64,000 nucleotides of DNA from Globodera rostochiensis (taxonomy: Eukaryota; Nematoda; Chromadorea; Rhabditida; Heteroderidae), in contig JAEVLN010000016.1 of the NCBI GenBank assembly GCA_018350325.1, positions 548,193-612,192 on the forward strand. The letters are read 5' to 3'. Position numbers and translations under genes: made by a program. Under the pieces are notes generated by a model. It was given only the letters and a program-made list of their open reading frames with translations, ran no database searches and had not been told where the DNA came from. How positions within the stretch are numbered: the stretch's first letter is position 1; each line of letters opens with the position of its first letter. This document shows positions 56,801-64,000 of this stretch, piece after piece.

Positions 56801-58345
56801 TCACCTCCCCCCTCCCCCCCCCTCCCCTCACCTCCCCCCCCTCCCCCCCCCCTCCCCTCACCTCCCCTCCCTTCCCATCCCCTCCCCCCCCCCTCCCCTC
56901 ACCTCCCCTCCCCTCCCCTCCCCTCCCCTCCTCCCCCTCTCCCCTCCTCCCCTTCCGTTTAACGACAATAACTCCCCCCTCCCCCCCTTTCCCTTCCCTT
57001 CCTATCCCTTCCCCCCCCCCCTCCCCTCCCCTTCCCCCCCCCTCCCCTCCCCTTCCCCCCCCCCCCCCTCCCCTCCTCCCCCCCTCCTTTTCCCATCCCC
57101 CTACCAGTTTCTTCTCTCGGCAACTTTTGGCAGCGTCCATTCAGTTCGACCATCGACACAACACACCGACATCGGCCCTCCTTACAAAAGGCACTCTGGT
57201 CGGCACAAAACTCCCCGAAATAATCGTTGCATCGTTCGCCAAGCGATGCTTAAATATAATGAAACTCCATTACCAAAGACTAAAAAACACCTTTGATGAA
57301 TCCGCCCCGACTTCCCAGAAACTCCTTCACCGTTTGGCCACTATTCCTCTCAAATTTGGCCCCATTAGGTATTATTGATTTGTCGACACATCGGCCGGCA
57401 TAGTTCTCCATGCCTTGCGGACACACGCAAATGCCATGCGATGGTAAACAAACGGAGCCGCCCCCGCAAAGTTCGCCCTGAGCACAGCTTGAACCCGGCG
57501 CAACAGTGGCGAACAGTGCAGCGAACGGAGTTCCACCGACCACATTCATCTGATTCTGTGGCTGGGCAACGTGGAAGACCCCGTAGGGGGGATGGACGAG
57601 CTGTTGTTGTTGGTGGCCGCGCCATTGCTGCTGATGTTTTTGGTGTTTGTCTGCCACAGTCATTTGGACAAAAAAGATTTCGCTCACCTCCGGGTGTTGC
57701 CTTGAAATTTTTTCGCAGTACAAATTTTCCAATACGGCCACCGTTCCATACGGACAAAGGCATCGGTGTTGAGTTCGGTCGCACACCGTTCCCCCAATGC
57801 ACCGTTCCCCGTTGGCACAAGACCCATTCAGAATGGCTAAACCATTAAATCATTCATTGTCTTGGACAAGTCATGGCAACTGCAGATACAGCTTACCAAT
57901 CCGGAACAATTCGTTCGCCTCTCTGACAACTTCGGGAGGAAGGGAATTGGCTGTGCACTGTTGGGTGCCGTAAGCAAAGTGCATATCATTGGGGCAAAAA
58001 TGTCGCTCCCAAAAGCCGATCGATCTTCAGTGAATGTCACAATGCTACGGTTAACAAATTCACTTACGGAAGCTCGACCAAACTGCGACATTGGAAGAAG
58101 GCCTGCCGATCGGTCGAGTCGGCCAAGAACAGCGAGTCTTCTCGAGGGTTGCACAGGGAACGGGGGGAGGAAGAGGGGGAGGGTGAAGAGTAATGAGATG
58201 CTGCTGCTTGATCAAGCCAGGATTAGCCGAGTTGGACAAAACACAAACCATTGGATGGAAGGAAATGAGCGATGATCAACAGATTCGGGAGGATGCAAAG
58301 AAGGCTCCAAGTGGCAGAAGAAAATGTAAGTGCGATCATGGCCAT
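41859..58345 (-). CDS. Giant secreted EB-module / lustrin-type protein (16.5-kb gene)
   Basis: The ATG at 58345 encodes a signal peptide ([19 protein letters not shown]). A Cys-containing, chitin-binding-like region follows ([19 protein letters not shown]), then about 20 EB modules, e.g. [88 protein letters not shown]. It ends in a lustrin-type domain ([21 protein letters not shown]) at the TGA at 41859-41861. EB modules are disulfide-rich units typical of nematode extracellular proteins. Splice phases across the largest introns agree (57105/55672, 51932/51256), supporting one gene. Low-complexity linkers separate modules; one, at 50.4-50.8 kb, is a 13-residue repeat. Unusually, three introns are filled by minisatellites or foldbacks. 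A split into two genes near 43-45 kb cannot be excluded. Confidence 0.78.
50388..50806 (-). repeat. Coding 39-bp repeat (13-residue unit, about 11 copies)
   Basis: Within the largest exon of the EB gene, on the minus strand, the unit [13 protein letters not shown] (Arg or Gln at the first position) repeats about eleven times. Nearly all differences are a single C/T that changes Arg to Gln, so the repeat is young. It forms a charged, probably extended spacer between two EB groups. Confidence 0.93.
51300..51912. repeat. Intronic minisatellite, about 37-bp unit
   Basis: About 16 copies of a unit with GGTGACGGCAAAATGGGACG, a G-run of variable length (TTGGGGGG) and GTGATTAGGA. It occupies almost all of the 675-bp intron between exons ending at 51932 and starting at 51256 of the EB gene. 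On the transcribed sense strand it is C-rich. Confidence 0.95.
53020..53545. mobile_element. Foldback element
   Basis: The arms share GGTCCGAATGTCGACCAAGC-type sequence on the left and its complement on the right (CTTGGTCGACATTCGGACC), about 50 bp each. The middle is AT-rich, with CATAACTTTCTTCATAGTGG related to the 36.1-kb element. Confidence 0.75.
53575..54165. repeat. 26-bp satellite, about 22 near-identical units
   Basis: Units made of GGACATTTGCGGCCTCAGCC plus AAAATA, almost without variation (one unit lacks an A; the first has CTTAGCC). The homogeneity indicates recent expansion. It lies in an EB-gene intron. Confidence 0.97.
54208..54810. mobile_element. Foldback element with repeated ACTGAGTCTGG motifs
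   Basis: Left-arm motifs GGCCAACTGAGTCTGG, AGTCATTTGGGCAC and CCGAGTCTTTAGGGCACCG all recur in complement, in reverse order, on the right. An inner pair brackets the CTAGGGGTATTCAGG module (54329 and about 54475). Related to 15250-16583. Confidence 0.85.
55697..57095. repeat. 1.4-kb C-rich (homopyrimidine) minisatellite filling an intron
   Basis: Blocks of CCCCCC, TTTCCCTTCCCTTCCTATCC, CACCTTCTCC and CCTCCTCC. A unique spacer with GTTTAACGACARTAACTCCC occurs three times (55684, 56453, 56956), so the array consists of three segmental copies. The intron spans 57104-55673; the donor and acceptor lie within about 20 bp of the array edges. Confidence 0.95.
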
Positions 58346-60188
58346 GATGAAGTCATTCTGCGGGATTGGAATAAATCAATCGGACCGATCTGTCACTAAT
58401 ATTCGACGCCACAATAAAAGGGCCACAGAACCCTTACAAATTAGCCATTAAAACAACAAGCAGAGTCTGAAAATGGCGCTACCGGATAAGATGCGGGTAC
58501 TGGGTTAGAATGAATTAGGGCGGGATGTCCGGTCCGGTCACTCACTGCAGGGCTGAAGAAATCGGAATTTTGAAGAATGTCCCCCCCCCCCCACCAAACA
58601 CTTTTGAATTTCGTATTCCCCCACCCGTCCTTTGATTGGGTGAACGCGAACAAAGAGCGAATTCAGCGAAAGCAATAAAAATAGGCCACTACTTCAACGA
58701 GAAGAAAAGCCTCAAGATGACCGCTGTCAGACCCAACAGAGCATTTCCTTTGAAGTGCCTGCGCAACAAAATGTTCCGTCCTGGCCGATAAATCAGAACG
58801 GGAACCCTTCAGCGCCGGAGGGGCTTTGTCCACATCCATTCAACAGCTAACCTCCCCCCCCCATTCCCCCAAAATCCCCCAATGCGTGGAAAATCGTGAG
58901 CACTTTTTATAGGAAATTATGGAATGAATAAAAGGAATAAATATAAGTAATATGGAAAATGCCAAAGGAATTGGGGTTTCCACTCCCAGGATGATCAATG
59001 ACCGTTCGATTCGACTTATGCGCCCGCAGATTCAAATTTTAATAAAGGCAACAAAAACGCTAACTTCTGAGAGGTATCCAGGGGTTATTACGAATATGCC
59101 ATCTATTTCATCATATGATTTCATCTAACCTATGATTTCAACATCTATGATTTTTTTAAAACAAAACAAAAATTTTTCAAAGTTGGTAAAAAGGTGTTTC
59201 TAGGCGTATTCGGGGACGCAGATTTCGAATCTGGCCTCTTTTTCGACCGATTTCGAACCCCGGACCAGTTACAATAACCAATCGATTTTTGAAAATTGCT
59301 CGAATTCGGGTTCGGGGTTCGGAAACATAAATAATGGTAAGGAATCTGAGGTATAAAAAAGATATTTGCAGCCTCAAGGTTTGTAAGAGGATGCACACTC
59401 TTCTAGGTTGGATTAAAGCTTGCTGTTTCTTTAGAAATGACCATCAAATATTTCATATAAACTCAAAACTGCTTCACCCAAACCTGAATCTCCATCAAAT
59501 TATCTAAACTTATATCTTTTACAAAACAAATATTTTTCTCAATTAAACCTCTATATAAATTTATGTTATTAAAAATTTATAAAATTATATATTTTTGTGT
59601 GTTTTCATAATATAATATGTTCTGCTTATACTTTCTACTTCTGCAAAAAACCGTCAGAGGGATGGATAGCCTACAAAATTCTCTACAAAACCCAAAAAAC
59701 CTCTAACAAATAAGCTCTGCGACTTTTCTCCGATGAGCGCCCTTAAATGTGAGCGCAGGAACCGTCTGCAGGGGCTACTGTAGTACAATAATTTTAGATG
59801 CAAAAATCATAATCCACTAAAAAGTAGTGCAATTGGACATGGGGTTAAACAAGTTTTGGCGTGAGATGTCTGACACGATTTTCTCTTCATCATTTTAAAG
59901 CCCACAAAAAATGCTAATTTAAATTTTTATAATAATTGCCATAATTGAGTGATTGCCTCGGGCGAAAATTTGAGTTTTTGATTTTATTGAAGATAAATGT
60001 AATTGTTTGTAGCTGCGTACATCAACAATCTCTTCCAACTCAATCCGGATCCTCCAATGTCAAGGTCGGCACGGGCGGGCGGGGGGAGCGGATTATCCAT
60101 CCCTTTGTCAGTTGCATTGCGCTCAAATAAAAGCCGAAGAGCGACTTTAAACCAAATTATTTGTTCATTCATTAGAATTGTCTTCAAA
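58346..60188. other. Divergent intergenic region between the EB gene and rmlC
   Basis: Contains a diverged CTAGGCGTATTC module with an imperfect inverted partner (about 59190-59320), a C-run at 58579, and AT-rich sequence at 59.4-60.0 kb. Promoters of both genes should lie here; no motif can be named. CATTAGAATTGTCTTCAAA just before the rmlC ATG offers a trans-splice acceptor. Confidence 0.45.
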
Positions 60189-62143
60189 ATGGACGTTGTG
60201 AGGCGCGTCAATCCCAAAATTGAGGAAGTGCCGGCCATCGAAGGGTTGAAGCTCATCCACCCGAAGGTTTGACTTTAATGAGTTAAAGGGTTTGACTTTA
60301 ATGAGTTAAAGGGTTTGACTTTAATGAGTTAAAGGGTTTGACTTTAATGAGTTAAAGGGTTTGACTTTAATGAGTTAAAGGGTTTGACTTTAATGAGTTA
60401 AAGGGTTTGACTTTAATGAGTTAAAGGGTTTAACTTTAATGAGTTAAAGGGTTTGACTTTAATGAGTTAAAGGGTTTAACTTTAATGAGTTAAAGGGTTT
60501 GACTTTAATGAGTTAAAGGGTTTGACTTTAATGAGTTAAAGGGTTTGACTTTAATGAGTTAAAGGGTTTTAACTTTAATGAGTTAAAGGGTTTGACTTTA
60601 ATGAGTTAAAGGGTTTGACTTTAAGGAGTTAAGGTTTACTTTAATGAGTTAAGGGTTGACTTTAATGAGTTAAAGGGTTTGACTTTAATGAGTTAAAGGG
60701 TTTGACTTTAATGAGTTAAAGGGTTTGACTTTAATGAGTTAAAGGGTTTGACTTTAATGAGTTAAAGGGTTTGACTTTAATGAGTTAAAGGGTTTGACTT
60801 TAATGAGTTAAAGGGTTTGACTTTAATGAGTTAAAGGGTTTGACTTTAATGAGTTAAAGGGTTTGACTTTAATGAGTTAAAGGGTTTGACTTTAATGAGT
60901 TAAAGGGTTTGACTTTAATGAGTTAAAGGGTTTGACTTTAATGAGTTAAAGGGTTTGACTTTAATGAGTTAAAGGGTTTGACTTTAATGAGTTAAAGGGT
61001 TTAACTTTAATGAGTTAAAGGGTTTGACTTTAATGAGTTAAAGGGTTTAACTTTAATGAGTTAAAGGGTTTGACTTTAATGAGTTAAAGGGTTTGACTTT
61101 AATGAGTTAAAGGGTTTGACTTTAATGAGTTAAAGGGTTTGACTTTAATGAGTTAAAGGGTTTGACTTTAATGAGTTAAAGGGTTTAACTTTAATGAGTT
61201 AAAGTAGAGGTCGGACTTTTCAAAAAACAATCGCAGGAAAGTTGGAAGCCTACACAGACAGATTGGAATTTGTTTGAACCTTTTGAGATAAAATTTTAAG
61301 ACAAAAATATATAAAAATATATTTTTTGTCCTAACGAATTAAAATTTGCGGTTAAAACCCGTAGACGGGCCCACCCCGAGATCGATGTTTAGTTTAAATG
61401 TTTAGGTGTTTCCGGATGAGAGAGGTTTCTTCAGCGAATCCTATAACGTCGAGGAATGGCGAACAAAGTTGGGATTTGAGGAGCCATTCTTGCAGGTGTT
61501 TTATTGTATTGCGAGTTCATTAAGTTGTTGTGCATGCTTCTGCAGGACAACCACTCCTTTTCCAAATATGGAGTGATCCGCGGTCTTCACGCTCAGAAGG
61601 GAATGGGAAAATTGGTGACCGTCGCAGTCGGCAAAATTTATGGTGAAAAATTGGGGATAGCCAAAACGGGCAGCTCAAAAGCGGTCACTTTCGTTTGTTC
61701 TTTCAAATGTTGCCGTCGATGTCCGTAAGGGGTCGCCCACATATGGCAAATGGCACGGAGTTCTGTTGGATGCCCGCGAGAAAAACTTCTTTTGGATACC
61801 GGACGGTTTTCTGCATGGCTTTCAAGTATTGACGGCTTTATTTGTCGATGGATCGAACGAATAAAACGGACAAAACAAAAAATCAATTTTTGCCCCTCAC
61901 AGTGTCTTTCTGAAGACGGCGCCCACGTAATTTACAAATGTTCAGCAGTTTACGACCCGAAGACGGAATTTGGCATAAATCCACTTGATGAAAAGGCTGG
62001 TCAATCTTATTGCTGGCATTTGGTGACTGATTTTCCCACAGATTGGCGTCGTTTGGCCAATTCGGGACAAGACACAATGGATCATCAGCGAGAAGGACGC
62101 CAAAAGCCCGTCCTTTGGCACTCTTTCGACAGCGAATGAATAA
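60189..62143 (+). CDS. rmlC: dTDP-4-dehydrorhamnose 3,5-epimerase (RmlC), 192 residues
   Basis: Exons: 60189-60266, 61406-61495, 61546-61642, 61707-61825, 61903-61995, 62042-62143. It carries the RmlC signature: KVFPDERGFFSESYN, QDNHSFSKYGVIRGLHAQKG (with the active-site His of RGLHxQ), DVAVDVRKGSPTYGKW, WIPDGFLHGFQCLSEDG and IGVVWPIRDK. RmlC epimerises C3 and C5 of the 4-keto sugar on the way to dTDP-rhamnose; nematodes make rhamnose this way, and C. elegans has rml genes linked to cuticle or surface coat. Length fits the family. Intron 1 is almost entirely a 23-bp satellite. Intron 3 has no AG (it ends TTTCAA), yet the frame demands that junction. Intron 5 has a GC donor (AAG|GCTGGT). AATAAA overlaps the stop codon. 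Confidence 0.93.
60267..61206. repeat. 23-bp satellite in rmlC intron 1 (about 41 units)
   Basis: Units of GTTTGACTTTAATGAGTTAA plus AGG, with G-to-A changes in a few (GTTTAAC). The first unit begins exactly at the 5' splice site (AAG|GTTTGA), so every unit repeats a donor-like AAAG|GTTTGA and an acceptor-like GTTAAAG. Two or three units near 60.63 kb are degraded. Confidence 0.97.
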
Positions 62144-62544
62144 AAATCTATTCTCCGCGTTTCCCTCTCCGTTGGCATTCATTTTCATAATCAATTCAAA
62201 GGGAATTTAAACTCTGTCGTAATGTCCAAAATAAATTATAAGTCAATTGCCAGCTAGTTCAAGTTTATCCGATCCACCAGCTGATGTTGTCATGCTTCTC
62301 CCAATCATTCACTCAACTTGGACTAATTAAGGATATCAACAAGTGGCTGGGATTAGTGGTGGATTGGGCGAGTGAATTGAATTGAATTATGGCTGCATAC
62401 GAAGGGAGGACCAGAAACAGTGATCCGATCGGAAAAAAGAAGCCTCGTCGCGTCGTCATTCTTCAACCGTTCACATCCAATTTGTTAATGCTATGGAACC
62501 TGAATGGCGAGTGGACTGACTGACTGTTAGGGGAATGAATTTGA
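62144..62544. other. 3' flank of rmlC, no feature
   Basis: Ordinary intergenic sequence with no coding signal. Confidence 0.5.
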
Positions 62545-63109
62545 GGAGGGAAGATGATCGGGGAGGGGGGGGGGGGAGGAAAGGGAGGGGAGGGGGGGGG
62601 GGGGGAAGGGGGGGGGGAGGGGAGGGAGGGGGGAAGGGGAAGGGGGAGGGGGGGGGGAGGAAAGGGAGGGGAGGGGGGGGGGGAAGGGGGGGGGGAGGAA
62701 AGGGAGGGGAGGGGGGGGGAAGGGGAGGGGAGGGGGGAGGGGGGGGGGAGGGGAGGGGAGGGGGGAGGGGGGGGGGAGGAAAGGGAGGGGAGGGGGGGGG
62801 AAGGGGGGGGGAGGAAAGGGAGGGGAGGGGGGGGGAAGGGGAGGGGAGGGGGGAGGGGGGGGGGGAAGGGGAGGGGAGGGGGGAGGGGGGGGGGGAGGAA
62901 AGGGAGGGGAGGGGGGGGGAAGGGGGGGGGAGGGGAGGGGGGGGGGGAAGGGGAAGGGGGAGGGGGGGGGGAGGAAAAGGGAGGGGAGGGGGGGGGGAAG
63001 GGGAGGGGAGGGGGGAGGGGGGGGGAGGAAAGGGAGGGGAGGGGGGGGGGGGAAGGGGGGGGGAGGGGAGGGAGGTGGGAAGGGGAAGGGGAGGGGGGGG
63101 GGGGGAAGA
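62545..63109. repeat. G-rich homopurine minisatellite
   Basis: Blocks of GGGGAGGAAAGGGAGGGG and long G-runs with AAGGGG joints. Open frames on both strands (Pro-rich or Gly/Arg/Glu-rich) are by-products. Confidence 0.95.
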
Positions 63110-63526
63110 ATAGCTGAGTGATTGGTCCGAATGAACAGCCCTTTCACACGGGCATATAGCAGGTATGAAGAGATTGTGAAGGTTCGGTCTGCACAACAAT
63201 GGATCGGATTGGACACAAAGAATAAATGCCCTGCTGGACTGATCTGAATTTCCCTCCCCCTCCATTTGACGACGAAAACCCCACACTGAATGAATAGATT
63301 ATCGATGGTTTGGTCATCGGATTGGAGAAGCGGATAACAGAGGCACAAAACGGCTTCTCATTATCCTCCCACTTCCCTGCGTCTCCCACCTCCATCCATC
63401 TCGCGCACTGCTGGATTAACCCAAATTACCATTGTGTTTCTTAAAGAAAATCCTCTTTTATGGAATAGCAGTGAAAAAATGGAAGTGAAGGGATAAGAAT
63501 TCCGACTTTCTCACTTCCATTCCCTT
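63110..63526. other. Unique spacer between two arrays of opposite strand bias
   Basis: No gene or repeat recognised. Confidence 0.4.
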
Positions 63527-64000
63527 TCGCCCCCCTCACCTTCCCCTCCCCCCTTTCCCCCTCCCCCCTCACCTTCCCCTCCCCCCTTTCCCCCTCCCCC
63601 TCCCCCCTCACCTTCCCTCCCACCCTTTCCCCCTCCCCACTCACCTTCCCCTCCCCCCTTTCCCCCTCCCCCTCCCCCCTCACCTTCCCCTCCCCCCTTT
63701 CCCCCTCCCCCTCACCTTCCCCTCCCCCCTTTTCCCCTCCCCCCTCCCCCCTCACCTTCCCCTCACCCCTTTCCCCCTCCCCCCTCACCTTCCCTCCCCC
63801 CTTCCTCCTCCCCTCCCCCCTCACCTTCCCCTCCCCCCTTTCCCCCTCCCCCCTCACCTTCCCCTCCCCCCTTTCCCCCTCCCCCCTCCCCCTCACCTTC
63901 CCCTCACCCCTTTCCCCCTCCCCCCTCACCTTCCCCTCCCCCCTTTCCCCCTCCCCCCTCACCTTCCCCTCACCCCTTTCCCCCTCACCTTCCCCTCCCC
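63527..64000. repeat. C-rich minisatellite (continues past the right edge)
   Basis: Tandem units of about 30 bp built from CCCCTCACCTTCCCCTCCCC and CCTTTCCCCCTCC. It is closely related in motif to the array at 55.7 kb and opposite in strand bias to the array at 62.5 kb. Confidence 0.95.

Noticed and set aside
55654..57140. Pro-rich and Gly/Arg-rich frames in the C-rich array
   Set aside because: Repeat by-products inside an intron whose flanking exons join in phase.
60189..62143. Recent bacterial transfer of rmlC
   Set aside because: The gene has five spliceosomal introns and the rhamnose pathway is known in nematodes, so vertical descent is the simpler reading.
62471..63962. Several 170-270 codon frames on both strands
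   Set aside because: All lie in the homopurine/homopyrimidine arrays.

Overview
This is nuclear DNA of a nematode, most likely a plant-parasitic cyst nematode (Globodera/Heterodera type). The genes are split by many short introns (mostly about 40-85 bp). One gene encodes a cuticle collagen and one a long EB-module/lustrin-type secreted protein, both nematode-style families. Most start codons sit 8-25 nt behind a pyrimidine-AG acceptor, as expected for spliced-leader trans-splicing. At least two introns need a GC donor, a class reported as enriched in Globodera. The species is inferred from these traits; no species-specific marker was recognised.

Layout, left to right. The 5' end of a cuticle collagen runs off the left edge (minus). 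A G-protein alpha subunit follows at 1.3-3.7 kb (minus, all 15 exons resolved). Two tandem arrays occupy 3.8-8.7 kb, including 3.8 kb of G-rich minisatellite. An unidentified protein with one C-terminal membrane segment lies at 9.1-10.3 kb (minus) and a Ser/Thr-rich secreted protein at 11.1-12.6 kb (plus). From 13.8 to 18.3 kb is a cluster of foldback and hAT-like elements. A dense plus-strand cluster follows at 18.5-30.0 kb: METTL16, an unidentified 186-residue protein, a KIAA0319-like PKD receptor and TRAPPC9. SEC16 (30.5-35.3 kb) and a TM9SF2/4 protein (38.2-41.1 kb) are on the minus strand, separated by nested foldback elements. A 16.5-kb EB-module gene fills 41.9-58.3 kb (minus). The rhamnose-pathway epimerase RmlC is at 60.2-62.1 kb (plus), and two more purine/pyrimidine arrays close the window.

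TRAPPC9, SEC16 and TM9SF2/4 all act in early secretory traffic, and KIAA0319-like, the EB protein and the collagen are secretory or membrane products. The plus-strand cluster has short intergenic gaps (97, 222 and 269 bp) and an acceptor just before each downstream ATG, so it may be an operon.

The most unusual property is repeat architecture. Single introns of ordinary genes are almost wholly filled by private minisatellites, and foldback elements are nested inside one another. A GC-rich hairpin core (GGCGGYGCC-4 nt-GGCRCCGCC) recurs at least seven times beside homopurine/homopyrimidine runs.
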